Source of the DNA: Georgenia ruanii | GTDB lineage: Bacteria > Actinomycetota > Actinomycetes > Actinomycetales > Actinomycetaceae | Assembly (NCBI RefSeq): GCF_009193175.1 | Contig: NZ_VUKE01000002.1 | Span: 186,001-250,000 of the forward strand | Direction: 5' to 3' | Length of the DNA stretch: 64,000 nucleotides | Shown here: piece after piece, positions 9,304 to 17,290 of the stretch | How the letters are laid out: each line of letters begins with the position of its first letter | Position numbering within the stretch: the first letter of the stretch is position 1 | The notes under the pieces: model-generated | Told to the model about the DNA's origin: nothing | The model's database searches: none | The model's input: the letters and a program-made list of their open reading frames with translations, nothing else | Made by a program: the position numbers and the translations under genes

Positions 9304-10146
9304 CTACCAGGCGGGTGCCAGGCGGATGCCCTCCCTGCGCAGGGTGCGCCAGAACAGCGGGTCGCGCAGCAGCCGCAGCTCCCACACGCGCTTGCGCCCC
9401 TCGGCCCGGTCGAGCCGGCGCGCGGCGCGCGGCGGGGCCGGGTGCAGGATGAGCTCGGAGACGCCCTCGGGCAGGTGGCGCAGCTGGTTGAGCACCCCGG
9501 CGCGCAGCTGGGCGTAGCCGCCGAGGAGCAGCCGGCCGGGCAGCCAGCACCCGATCAGGGCGTCGGGGAGCCGCACGCCCGCCGCGGCGGCGGCGGCGAC
9601 GCCCTCGTCGTAGCGCCGGCGCACCTTGCCGCGCCAGGCCGCGTCGACGAGGCGGGGGAGGCGGCGCGGCAGGCGGAAGGCCAGGCCGTTGTCGGCGCAG
9701 AACTCCAGCGCGGCGGGCAGCAGGGCCCGGCCGCGGGTGCCGTAGAGGCTGCCGGAGTGGGAGTCCAGGCCGGCGGGCCGCAGGCCGGCGTCGTGCATCC
9801 AGGCCAGCTGCGCCCTCATCTCGCGGTCGACGTCGGCGGGGGTGGCGGCGCCGGCGAGCCGGCCGGGATCGGTGTGAAAGGCGCCGTCGAGATCGGTGAG
9901 CGTGGCGACGCCCTCGGCCAGCGGGCGCCACGGGTGCATCTCCCGCGCGCTCGTGAGGGTCACGTGCAGGCGGGGCGCGGGCAGGCCCGCCGTGCGCACG
10001 CGCTCGACGGCGTCCTTGGCGGCCGGGGCGACGGTCATCAGCGTCGTGGACGTGACGCGTCCGCCGGCGACGAGGTCCGCGATCGTCTCGTTGGTCTCGG
10101 CGTCGAGGCCCAGGTCGTCAGCGGTCACGACGAGCTGACGCGTCAT
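9304..10146 (-). CDS. ChbG/YdjC-family carbohydrate deacetylase-like protein
   Basis: 280 residues. The family's N-terminal metal/catalytic motif VTADDLG is at 7-13 (D10, D11), a histidine follows in LHVTLTSARE, and the mid-protein LDSHSGS block supplies another metal ligand. Members such as E. coli ChbG deacetylate chitooligosaccharides or related sugars. The ATG at 10146 follows GGAG; a longer reading to 10305 would add low-complexity residues ahead of the conserved fold and is rejected. It stands alone, so its substrate cannot be inferred. Confidence 0.85.
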   Translation of the reverse strand: MTRQLVVTADDLGLDAETNETIADLVAGGRVTSTTLMTVAPAAKDAVERVRTAGLPAPRLHVTLTSAREMHPWRPLAEGVATLTDLDGAFHTDPGRLAGAATPADVDREMRAQLAWMHDAGLRPAGLDSHSGSLYGTRGRALLPAALEFCADNGLAFRLPRRLPRLVDAAWRGKVRRRYDEGVAAAAAAGVRLPDALIGCWLPGRLLLGGYAQLRAGVLNQLRHLPEGVSELILHPAPPRAARRLDRAEGRKRVWELRLLRDPLFWRTLRREGIRLAPAW

Positions 10147-10326
10147 GTTGCTCCGGCTTCCGCGCGGCAGTCGCCGCGCCAGGTCGAGGGTACCGCCGGG
10201 GGCAGACCGCCACCTGTCGGCGAAGTGGATCGACCTCGACGGTAACTGCGCGCGGGCGCGCGGCGCAGCGTGTTCTCCCTCACCCGCCGGGCGGCGCAGG
10301 CTCACCCGCCGGGCGGCGCGGGCCCC

Positions 10327-11982
10327 TCACCCGGCGAGGTCGCGGCGCCGGAACCCCGCGAACCCCGCCGCGACCAGCACCGCCGCCACCGCCGCGAGCA
10401 GCGCGAGCGGCCCGACGGCGGCGGCCTCGACCGGCACGTTCGGGGTAAGCCCGACCGGCGAGAGGTCCTGCGCCCAGCCGGCCATGCCCAGCAGCGGGCC
10501 GAACCAGGCCACGAAGATCGCGTACGTCACCACCGCCCAGGCCAGCGAGGCCAGCCGCGGCGCCAGCCCGAGCAGGGCGACGGCGAGACCCGCCGTGGCG
10601 AGCACCGCCGGCAGGTAGGCGAGCGCGGCGGCGGTGAGCCGGGCGACCGCGCCGCCGTCGCCGGTCGCCACCGCCACGCCGAGGCCCAGGCCGATCCCGG
10701 CGAGGACGAGGAGCGCCACGGCCTGCGCGAGGACCGTGGCGAGCCACCCGCCCAGCCAGGCCGCCCGCGAGGCGCCGGCCGCCAGGACCGGCGCGGCGCG
10801 GCCGGCCTCCTCCTCGGCGCGCAGCCGCAGCACCGCCCCGACCGCGAACGCGGCGACGCCCAGGGTGAGGTAGGAGAGCATCGCGGCGGCGAACGTGGCG
10901 GTCATGTCCTCGAGCACGGACCCGCCGCCGATCCACTCGCCGATCTGCGGCAGGTCGGCCACCGCGTCCTGGACGGAGCGGGCGAGGCTGCCGAACGCCA
11001 CGGCGAAGCAGAACAGCCCGACCGCCCAGCCGACGAACGACCCGCGCAGCAGTCGCGCGGCCAGGCCGGCGGGGGAGAGGAGGGCGGGCCGCGCGCCGGC
11101 CGGGCCGGGCCGGGCCGGCAGCAGCCCGGCACCGAGGTCGCGGCGCTGGGCGAGGACGACGGCGGCGGCCAGCAGCCCCAGGACGGCGCCGAGCGAGAGG
11201 GCGAGGGGCCACCAGCGCAGCTCCACGAACGGGCGGGTCTGCTGGGCCCAGGCCAGCGGGGAGAACCACGACAGCCAGGACCCGCCGGTTCGCATGATGT
11301 CGCCGACCCCGCGGACCAGGAACGCCGCGCCCAGCACCGCCAGCGCGAGGCCGGACGCGCCGCGCGCGTGCGTCGTCACCTGGGTCGTGACCGCGGCGAC
11401 GGCGCCGAAGACCAGCCCGGTCAGCGCGGCGCCAAGGCCCATGGCCGCCGAGCCGGCCGCCTCCAGCCCGCCGGCGAGCAGCCCCACCGTCACCCCCGCG
11501 CCGACCCCGACGCACGCGACCGTGACGAACAGCAGCGCCGCCGTCGCCGGGGCGAAGCGGCCCACGGGCAGCGCGCGGAGGATCTCGGTGCGCCCGGCCT
11601 CCTCGTCGGCCCGGGTGTGCCGCACCACCAGGAGGATCGCCATGATCGACGTCGCCACGAGGACGGTGAGGCTGAGCTCGTCGGCGACCATGGCGCCGAA
11701 GGTGTAGTCGTGCACCCCGAAGGCGGGGCCGGTCATCAGCACCGCGGAGGGGTTGGTCATGAGGGCCGCGCGGGTCTGGCGCGCGGCGGCGTCGGGGTAG
11801 GCCGCCTGCAGCGCGGGCACGGTGCCGGCGACCGTGAGCGTCAGGGCGAGCACCCACACCGCCACCCGCACCCGGTCCAGGCGCAGGTACAGCCACAGCA
11901 GCGCGCCGGTGCCGGCCCACGGCTCGCGGGTGGCGGCCGGCCGGGGCACGGCGGGCGCCGGGGCGGCGGCGGCGACGCTCAT
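10327..11982 (-). CDS. ABC-2 type multi-spanning exporter permease
   Basis: 551 residues with about twelve hydrophobic segments in two similar halves, the pattern of the large antibiotic/polyketide exporter permeases of actinobacteria. It starts ATGAGCGTC at 11982. The stop of a 10-codon mini-cistron overlaps this start, and that mini-cistron in turn overlaps the ATPase stop. The third gene of the TetR-ATPase-permease operon. The exported compound is unknown. Confidence 0.88.
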   Translation of the reverse strand: MSVAAAAPAPAVPRPAATREPWAGTGALLWLYLRLDRVRVAVWVLALTLTVAGTVPALQAAYPDAAARQTRAALMTNPSAVLMTGPAFGVHDYTFGAMVADELSLTVLVATSIMAILLVVRHTRADEEAGRTEILRALPVGRFAPATAALLFVTVACVGVGAGVTVGLLAGGLEAAGSAAMGLGAALTGLVFGAVAAVTTQVTTHARGASGLALAVLGAAFLVRGVGDIMRTGGSWLSWFSPLAWAQQTRPFVELRWWPLALSLGAVLGLLAAAVVLAQRRDLGAGLLPARPGPAGARPALLSPAGLAARLLRGSFVGWAVGLFCFAVAFGSLARSVQDAVADLPQIGEWIGGGSVLEDMTATFAAAMLSYLTLGVAAFAVGAVLRLRAEEEAGRAAPVLAAGASRAAWLGGWLATVLAQAVALLVLAGIGLGLGVAVATGDGGAVARLTAAALAYLPAVLATAGLAVALLGLAPRLASLAWAVVTYAIFVAWFGPLLGMAGWAQDLSPVGLTPNVPVEAAAVGPLALLAAVAAVLVAAGFAGFRRRDLAG

Positions 11983-12025
11983 CGGGCACCGACCTCGGCG
12001 GTGACGTTCATCGGGCACCGACCTC
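11968..12025. repeat. 29-bp tandem duplication at the ATPase/permease junction
   Basis: Read on the minus strand, two 29-nt copies (12025-11997 and 11996-11968) each begin GAGGTCGGTGCCCGATGA and differ at only two positions. One copy carries the ATPase stop and a decoy ATG; the other carries the permease start. Without the duplication the two genes would have shared an ordinary ATGA overlap. Confidence 0.95.
11979..12011 (-). CDS. 10-codon mini-cistron MNVTAEVGAR
   Basis: Created by the 29-bp duplication. Its ATG overlaps the TGA of the ATPase gene, and its TGA overlaps the ATG of the permease gene. The encoded peptide is a fusion of a permease-like start (MNVTA resembles MSVAA) and the ATPase C-terminus (EVGAR). 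A functional peptide is unlikely. Its plausible role is to keep ribosomes coupled between the flanking genes. Confidence 0.3.
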   Translation of the reverse strand: MNVTAEVGAR

Positions 12026-12925
12026 CGCGTGCTCGCGCACGTCGTCGCCGTAGTGGCGCAGGAACAGCTCCTCCAGCGACGGCGGGGCGATGGTGAGGTT
12101 CTCCACGCCGGCATCCGCGAGCACCCGGAGGACGGCGGGGACGTGGGCGGAGTCGACGTCGAAGGTGAGGAAGCCGTCGTCGTAGGCCAGGTCGTGCACC
12201 CCGGGGGCGGCGCGCAGCGCGGCCGGGTCCGCCGCCGTCGTCGCCGTCACGGTGGAGCGGGTGAGGTGGCGCAGGTGGGCGAGGGTGCCGGACTCGACGT
12301 CGCGGCCGGCGCGGATGATCGTCACGGTGTCGCAGAGCTTCTCCACCTCGGCGAGGATGTGGCTGGAGAGCAGGACGGTGCGGCCCTCGTCGCGCAGGCG
12401 GCGCACCTCGTCGGTGAACACCGCCTCCATGAGCGGGTCCAGGCCGGCGGTGGGCTCGTCGAGCAGGAACAGCTCGGCGTCGGAGGCCAGGGCGGCGACC
12501 AGGGCCACCTTCTGCCGGTTGCCCTTGGAGTACGCGCGCGCCTTCTTGGTGGGGTCCAGCTCGAAGCGCGCGAGCAGCTCCGCGCGCCGCCGCGGCCGCT
12601 CGGCGCCGTGCAGCCGGGTGAGCAGGTCGATGGCCTCCCCGCCGGTGAGGTTCGGCCACAGGTTGGTGTCGCCGGGCACGTAGGCGGTGCGCCGGTGGAT
12701 CGCGACGGCGTCGGCCCACGGGTCGCACCCCAGCACGGCGGCGGTGCCGGCGTCGGCGCGGAGCATGCCGAGCAGGACCCGGATGGTGGTCGACTTCCCG
12801 GCGCCGTTGGGCCCGAGGAAGCCGGCGACCTGGCCGCGCTGGACCCGCAGCGAGAAGCCGTCGAGGGCGCGGGTGGTGCCGAAGGACTTCACGAGGCCGC
12901 GGGCCTCGATCGCGAGGTCGACCAT
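12008..12925 (-). CDS. ABC transporter ATP-binding protein
   Basis: 305 residues. Walker A is GPNGAGKST (38-46), signature YSKGNRQKV (132-140), Walker B and D-loop LFLLDEPTAGLD (152-163), H-loop SSHILAE. The C-terminal extension of about 90 residues is typical of DrrA/CcmA-like exporter ATPases. It lies 12 bp downstream of the TetR gene and is coupled to the permease through a duplicated junction. Probably energises drug or metabolite export. Confidence 0.95.
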   Translation of the reverse strand: MVDLAIEARGLVKSFGTTRALDGFSLRVQRGQVAGFLGPNGAGKSTTIRVLLGMLRADAGTAAVLGCDPWADAVAIHRRTAYVPGDTNLWPNLTGGEAIDLLTRLHGAERPRRRAELLARFELDPTKKARAYSKGNRQKVALVAALASDAELFLLDEPTAGLDPLMEAVFTDEVRRLRDEGRTVLLSSHILAEVEKLCDTVTIIRAGRDVESGTLAHLRHLTRSTVTATTAADPAALRAAPGVHDLAYDDGFLTFDVDSAHVPAVLRVLADAGVENLTIAPPSLEELFLRHYGDDVREHAEVGAR

Positions 12926-12937
12926 GGGGGTCTCCGG

Positions 12938-13588
12938 TCAGTCAGGGCGCGAGGCCAGATAGGCCTCGAGCAAGGTGGCGTCGGGAAGGAGCGGCTCGGT
13001 GAGCATCTCGAGCACGGGCAGCGCGATCCGCTCGAGGTAGCCGTGCAGCCAGGCGGGCAGCGCGTCGAGGTCGAGGTGGTCCTGGCGGGCGGGGAGCTGG
13101 AGGAGCAGGGCACCGAGGGCCTGCTCGGTCAGCAGGCGAGCCCGGCCCTCCGGGTCGCGGCTGGCGCGGACCGTGCCGGCGGCCACGGCCTCGCCGAGAT
13201 AGGCGACGGCGTCCCGGGCGAGGTGGTCGACGAGGTCGCTCGCCAGCTGCCCGCCGGCCTGCAGGCAGCGCAGCACGTAGCCCACCAGCGGGGCGTAGCC
13301 CTCGACCTGCGCCAGCTGGGCGAGGAACGCCCCGGTGCCGCCGGTCGGGCTGAGCACCGCCGTCTTGCTCTCGCGGATCTCGGCGAGGACGTGCTCGTCG
13401 CACGCGGCGCGCAGCCCGGCGCGCGAGCCGAAGTGGTGGAGGATCAGGCCGGGGCTCACCCCGGCGTCGGCCGCGACCGCGCGCAGCGGGGCGGCCATGC
13501 CGTCGGCGGCGAAGCGGCGGATGGCCGCGTCGCGGATGCGGGCCCGGGCGGTGAGGTCCGCCGGTGTGCTCGCCTTCGCTGAACGCAC
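12938..13588 (-). CDS. TetR-family transcriptional repressor
   Basis: 216 residues. The N-terminal HTH reads RIRDAAIRRFAADG, then VAADAGVSPGLILHHFGSRAGL. The C-terminal helical ligand-binding domain is diverse. The GTG at 13588 is chosen because TAGCGT lies exactly 7 nt upstream, the leaderless spacing used by many genes here. A GTG at 13597 overlaps that -10 box and is less likely. Inverted repeats cover the promoter and start, implying autorepression. It heads the operon with the ATPase and permease, so it should control the exporter in response to its substrate. Confidence 0.92.
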   Translation of the reverse strand: MRSAKASTPADLTARARIRDAAIRRFAADGMAAPLRAVAADAGVSPGLILHHFGSRAGLRAACDEHVLAEIRESKTAVLSPTGGTGAFLAQLAQVEGYAPLVGYVLRCLQAGGQLASDLVDHLARDAVAYLGEAVAAGTVRASRDPEGRARLLTEQALGALLLQLPARQDHLDLDALPAWLHGYLERIALPVLEMLTEPLLPDATLLEAYLASRPD

Positions 13589-13611
13589 GTTCAACACGCT
13601 ACACGCGTGTT
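13580..13611 (-). promoter_or_regulatory. tetR promoter and operator-like inverted repeats
   Basis: The minus-strand -10 TAGCGT is at 13601-13596. It is covered by AACACGC-N5-GCGTGTT (13593-13611). TGAACG-CA-CGTTCA (13580-13593) overlaps the start codon. Either is a suitable half-site pair for a TetR dimer. Confidence 0.5.
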
Positions 13612-13709
13612 CAGCCGGTGTCGAGGGTGTTGTGCGGGCTCGGTGCCCGCCGGCGGGCCGCCCCTGGTCAGGCGGGGCGGCCGCTGGTGACCGGGGTCAC
13701 ACTTGAGGT

Positions 13710-14228
13710 ATGGCGACAGCGCTGATGGTGGTCGACGCCCAACGCAACCTGCTCGAGGGGGAGGGGGCGGTGCCGGCGGCGGGCGCGATCCGCCCGGCGC
13801 TGCTCGACCTGCTGGCCCGGGCGCGGGCGGCGGGCGCCGTCGTCGTCCACGTGCAGAACGACGGGCCGCCAGGCTACCCCGACGAGCCGGGCTCCGCCGG
13901 GTGGGCGCTGGTGTTCGAGGTGCACGACGGCGAGCTGCTCGTCCGCAAGTCCGCCTCCGACGCGCTGGGGGCGGACCCGGGCCTGGTCGGGGCGCTGCGC
14001 GAGCGCGGCGTCGACCACGTGGTCGTGGCCGGGCTGCAGAGCGACTACTGCATCCGGGCCACCGGCCGCGCCGGGCTGCAGGCCGGCTTCCGGGTGACCA
14101 TCCCCAGCGGCGCGCACGCCACGTTCGACGACGAGGCGCCGGCGGCCGAGCTCGCCCGCGCGGTGGAGGAGGAGCTCGCCGCCGAGGGAGCCGTCGTCGT
14201 GCCCGCCACCGACGTGACGTTCGCGTGA
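13710..14228 (+). CDS. Isochorismatase-fold cysteine hydrolase
   Basis: 172 residues. The catalytic triad of the family is visible as D9 (LMVVDAQ), K80 (LLVRKSASDA) and C114 (GLQSDYCIRAT). Members include nicotinamidases, amidohydrolases and isochorismatases; this one groups with general cysteine hydrolases of unknown substrate. A GTGACC-GG-GGTCAC palindrome (13687-13700) lies 9 nt upstream of the ATG and could be an operator. GTGA overlap with the next gene indicates co-translation. Confidence 0.92.
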   Translation: MATALMVVDAQRNLLEGEGAVPAAGAIRPALLDLLARARAAGAVVVHVQNDGPPGYPDEPGSAGWALVFEVHDGELLVRKSASDALGADPGLVGALRERGVDHVVVAGLQSDYCIRATGRAGLQAGFRVTIPSGAHATFDDEAPAAELARAVEEELAAEGAVVVPATDVTFA

Positions 14229-14929
14229 GCGGCCCCGGGCCCGGCGACCCGGTGGCGCCCGACGCGGCGCGCGGGCCGGAGGGGGCGCCGGTACCGGGCG
14301 GCGCGGGCGTGGCCGGCGGGCGGTCTCCCGCCGGCGCCCCGGGGATGGACGGCGGCGGCTGGCTACCCCCGCCGACGACGGCGGCCTGGCGCCACGCCGG
14401 CGCCCGCGTCGGCTTCGAGGTGGCCTACCTGCGCACGCACGGCACCGGGTGGCGGCTCGAGGGGGGCACCACCGCCGTGGAGGCGGGGGAGACGTGGATG
14501 GTGGAGTACCTCGTGGAGGTCGACGCGAGCTGGACCACCCACCACGCGCGGATCACGTCGCGGTGCACGTCCGGGCTGTTCCACCTCGAGGTGGAGGCGG
14601 ACGGCACCGGCTCGTGGCGGCTTGACGGCCGCACCGCTCCGCAGCTGCAGGGGTGCCTGGACCTGGACCTGGAGTCCTCCGTGCTCACCAACGCCCTGCC
14701 CGTGCACCGGCTGGGTCTGGCGCCGGGCGCGCGGGCCGAGGCGCCGGCGGCCTACGTGCGCGTGCCGCTGCTCGCCGTCGAGCGGCTGGCGCAGAGGTAC
14801 GAGCGCCTGGCGGGGGAGGAGGGCAGGTATGCCTACGCGGCGCCCGCCTTCGAGGTAGCGACCGAGCTGCGGGTCGACGCGTCGGGGCTGGTGGTGAGCT
14901 ACCCCGACCTGGCCGTCCGCGAGCTGTGA
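14225..14929 (+). CDS. Putative glycolipid-binding (DUF1089-like) protein
   Basis: 234 residues. The last 190 match the putative glycolipid-binding family by pattern: MVEYLVEVDASW, GSWRLDGR, a CLDLDLESSVLTNALPVHRL block and a terminal LVVSYPDL. The GTG at 14225 gives an ATG-like overlap with the hydrolase gene, but the first 40 residues are Gly/Pro/Ala filler. An in-frame ATG at 14345 could be the real start. No signal peptide is evident, so it is probably cytosolic. The biological role of the family is unproven. Confidence 0.8.
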   Translation: MSGPGPGDPVAPDAARGPEGAPVPGGAGVAGGRSPAGAPGMDGGGWLPPPTTAAWRHAGARVGFEVAYLRTHGTGWRLEGGTTAVEAGETWMVEYLVEVDASWTTHHARITSRCTSGLFHLEVEADGTGSWRLDGRTAPQLQGCLDLDLESSVLTNALPVHRLGLAPGARAEAPAAYVRVPLLAVERLAQRYERLAGEEGRYAYAAPAFEVATELRVDASGLVVSYPDLAVREL

Positions 14930-14992
14930 CGTGCCGGCGTGGCCTGTGCGCGGGAAGCAGCCCTCGCCCGGGCCGCGTCGCCGGTGCGTGCC

Positions 14993-15165
14993 GAGGCGGT
15001 TGCCCCGCGGTGCACATGCCGAGGCGGTTGCCCCGCGGGCTCACGTTTTGAGGCGGTTGCCCCGCGGGCTCACGTTTTGTGGCGGTTGCCCCGCGGGCAC
15101 ACGTGCCGAGGCGGTTGCCCCGCGGGCACACGTCTCGAGGCGGTTGCCCCGCGGGCACACGTGCT
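14993..15165. repeat. Six-copy 29-bp minisatellite
   Basis: Units start at 14993, 15021, 15050, 15079, 15108 and 15137. Each begins GAGGCGGTTGCCCCGCGG (GTGG in the fourth) and ends in a variable GGCACACGTGCC or GGCTCACGTTTT tail. The first unit is 28 bp and the rest 29 bp. There are no unique spacers, so it is not a CRISPR array. It fills the gap between the glycolipid-binding-like gene and the convergent RDD gene; 14930-15335 holds no supported gene. Confidence 0.95.
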
Positions 15166-15168
15166 TAT

Positions 15169-15207
15169 GGGTAAAGAAGGTCAGGAATAGCCTGACATTG
15201 TTTACCC
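15169..15207. promoter_or_regulatory. Nested 39-nt palindrome after the minisatellite
   Basis: Outer arms GGGTAAA (15169-15175) and TTTACCC (15201-15207) enclose inner arms GTCAGG (15180-15185) and CCTGAC (15191-15196). The asymmetric 4-nt linkers are GAAG and ATTG, and the loop is AATAG. It is strikingly AT-rich for this genome. It could be a protein-binding site or a terminator for either convergent flank. Confidence 0.6.
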
Positions 15208-15335
15208 GGAAGGGCGCGCGACTGCCGCAGGAACGCTACGGCTGACTTAGCACCGCATATGGCTGGCTCAGGAGTGCCGAGAGGCGCACGGACAACGCGG
15301 ACGACCCGCGACGAGCAGGGGCAGCGGCGGGGAGG

Positions 15336-16199
15336 TCAGCCGCGAATCTCGAAGGGCAGCCGGCCGATCTGCGCCGCCTCGGCCCGCTCGCGCTCCTGGG
15401 CGCGCAGGCCCGCGGCGAGCTCCCGGTCCCGCCGGGCCACCAGCACGGCGGCGAGGAAGCGCTCCGGCGGGGTCCCCCACGGCGGGGGCGGCGCCACGAA
15501 CGGCTCCACCTGGGCGGCGAGGTGCGCGCCGAGCTCGGCACGGCGCTGCGGCGTCATCGAGTCGCGCCCGAGGAAGGTCCGCACGGACAGGCCCAGCCCG
15601 TCGGGCAGGGCGCGGATGTCCGCCCCGGCGGCCCAGGCGGCCAGCTCCGGCGGCATGGCCAGCGGGGCCGGCGGCCGGGCCCCGCCGCGCACCCGGACGG
15701 CATAGGTGCCGGCGAGCAGGTCGCCCAGCCGCTTGCCGCGCCGGTTGACCGCCGCGGCGACCACGGCGACCGACCCGGCCGTCAGCCACAGCTCCCCGAC
15801 CCCCGCCAGCGCCCGGACGAGGGCGTGGCGCAGGCGCACCGGGCCGCCGTCGTCGCGCACGACGCGGGTGCCGGTGGCCCACTTGCCCAGCGACCGCCCG
15901 CGGGTGAGCGTCTCGACCACCGTGGGGGCGATGACCATGACGACGGCGAACGTGACCACCTGCACCACGCCGATCTGGGCGTCGTTGAGGCCGGAGAGCA
16001 GCCGGGTGGCGAGGATGAGCAGCCCGACCGCGCCGAGAAGGTAGGCCAGGGCGTCCACCAGCCCACCGAGCACCCGCATGCCCACCGACGTCGGCCGGAT
16101 GTCCAGCGCGACCGCCTCGCCGGTGATGATGAGGTCCTCCTGCAGCCGGGCGCGCGTGAGGGCGGCCTCCGGGCCGCGGCGGCGGGAGGGGGTGGTCAT
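15336..16199 (-). CDS. RDD-family membrane protein
   Basis: 287 residues. The RDD domain starts at about 30 (ALDIRPTSVGMRVLGGLVDALAYLL) and contains three hydrophobic segments and the conserved GRSLGKWATGTRVV loop. The C-terminal 120 residues are a cytoplasmic tail. The ATG at 16199 has TACCCT 7 nt upstream. It is divergent from a SpoIIM-like gene with only 18 bp between start codons. In actinobacteria this pair commonly accompanies the MoxR/DUF58 operon, which here lies 2-8 kb away. Function unknown. Confidence 0.9.
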   Translation of the reverse strand: MTTPSRRRGPEAALTRARLQEDLIITGEAVALDIRPTSVGMRVLGGLVDALAYLLGAVGLLILATRLLSGLNDAQIGVVQVVTFAVVMVIAPTVVETLTRGRSLGKWATGTRVVRDDGGPVRLRHALVRALAGVGELWLTAGSVAVVAAAVNRRGKRLGDLLAGTYAVRVRGGARPPAPLAMPPELAAWAAGADIRALPDGLGLSVRTFLGRDSMTPQRRAELGAHLAAQVEPFVAPPPPWGTPPERFLAAVLVARRDRELAAGLRAQERERAEAAQIGRLPFEIRG

Positions 16200-16206
16200 G
16201 TGTGGC

Positions 16207-16212
16207 AGGGTA
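16207..16212 (-). promoter_or_regulatory. -10 box of the RDD gene
   Basis: On the minus strand TACCCT ends 7 nt before the ATG at 16199, implying a leaderless transcript. The hexamer lies entirely within the 18-bp gap to the divergent gene. Confidence 0.5.
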
Positions 16213-16217
16213 CCGGT

Positions 16218-17213
16218 GTGGACACCGACGCCTTCGCCGCGGTGCATGGCGCCGAGTGGGACCGCCTCGAGCAGCTGAGCAAGCAGCGCCGGCTCACCGG
16301 CCCGGAGGCCGACGAGCTGGTCCGCCTCTACCAGGCCACCGCCGGGCACCTCTCGGCCGTGCGGACCTCCGCCCCCGACCCCTACCTGGTGGGCCGGCTC
16401 TCCGGCCTGCTCGGTCAGGCGCGCGGGCGCGTGGCCGGCACCCACGAGCTGCGCCTGGCCGACCTCGCGCGCTTCTTCACGATCACCCTGCCCACCGCCT
16501 TCTACCGGGTGCGGTGGTGGACGGTCGCGGTCATGGTCGCCTGGGTCGCGGTCGCCGTCGTCGTGGGCTTCTGGACGGCGCGCACCCCGGCGGTGATCGC
16601 CCAGCTCGGCAGCCCGGCCGAGCTGGAGCGGTACGCCCAGGAGGCGTTCGCGGCGTACTACTCGAACTACCCCGCCCCCGACTTCGCCGCTCAGGTGTGG
16701 ACCAACAACGCCTGGATCGCCGCGCAGTGCGTCGGGCTGGGCATCACCGGCGTCTTCCCCGCCTACGTGCTCCTTGCCAACGCGGTGGGCGTGGGGCAGG
16801 CCGGCGCCATCATGGCGGTCTTCGGGGACGTGCGGGTGTTCTTCGCGCTGATCCTGCCGCACGGCCTGATGGAGCTGACGGCGATCTTCATCGCCGGTGG
16901 GACGGGCCTCAAGCTGTTCTGGACGGCGGTCGCCCCGGGGCGTCGCACCCGCTCGCGCGCACTGGCCACCGAGGGCCGGGCGCTGATCACGGTGGCGGTC
17001 GGGCTCGTGCTCGTGCTCGCCCTGTCGGGGCTCGTCGAAGGTTTCGTCACCCCGTCCTCGCTGCCGACGTGGGCGAAGATCGCCGTCGGCGCCCTGGTCC
17101 TCGCCGGGTACTGGACCTACACCCTCGTGCTCGGCCGACGCGCCGTGCGGGCGGGGGAGACCGGCGACCTCGAGCAGGACCTGGCCGGCCACACCCTCGC
17201 CCAGGCGGGCTGA
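16218..17213 (+). CDS. SpoIIM-like (stage II sporulation M) membrane protein
   Basis: 331 residues. A cytosolic N-terminal helical part (about 1-95, containing HELRLADLARFFTITLPTAF) precedes five or six membrane segments with the family's LPHGLMELTAIFIAGG motif. Despite the name, the organism need not sporulate; actinobacterial members travel with RDD and MoxR/DUF58 genes. The GTG at 16218 is assigned from the conserved N-terminus; no ribosome site is visible. Confidence 0.88.
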   Translation: MDTDAFAAVHGAEWDRLEQLSKQRRLTGPEADELVRLYQATAGHLSAVRTSAPDPYLVGRLSGLLGQARGRVAGTHELRLADLARFFTITLPTAFYRVRWWTVAVMVAWVAVAVVVGFWTARTPAVIAQLGSPAELERYAQEAFAAYYSNYPAPDFAAQVWTNNAWIAAQCVGLGITGVFPAYVLLANAVGVGQAGAIMAVFGDVRVFFALILPHGLMELTAIFIAGGTGLKLFWTAVAPGRRTRSRALATEGRALITVAVGLVLVLALSGLVEGFVTPSSLPTWAKIAVGALVLAGYWTYTLVLGRRAVRAGETGDLEQDLAGHTLAQAG

Positions 17214-17226
17214 GCTCGGCCGCCGG

Positions 17227-17271
17227 CGCCGTCGTCGACCGCCAACCCTGGGACACGGTCCGACGACGGCG
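17227..17271. terminator. Terminator-like hairpin between convergent genes
   Basis: CGCCGTCGTCG (17227-17237) pairs with CGACGACGGCG (17261-17271). GACC/GGTC pairing extends the stem inward past a one-base bulge. It lies between the SpoIIM-like and GyrB-like genes. Confidence 0.55.
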
Positions 17272-17290
17272 TTCCCCCGCCCGCCGTCCC

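Noticed and set aside
14993-15165. Possible CRISPR array
   Set aside because: Units are contiguous 29-bp repeats; the variable 9-11 nt tails are themselves repeated and too short to be spacers, and no cas gene is present.
15180-15196. Inner palindrome read as a DtxR/IdeR iron box
   Set aside because: TCAGG-N5-CCTGA shares only the AGG/CCT core with the 19-bp consensus, and neither flank is an iron gene.
14931-15245. Open reading frame of about 104 codons through the minisatellite
   Set aside because: It exists only because the repeat lacks stops in this frame. No ribosome site, no family, and its composition follows the repeat.
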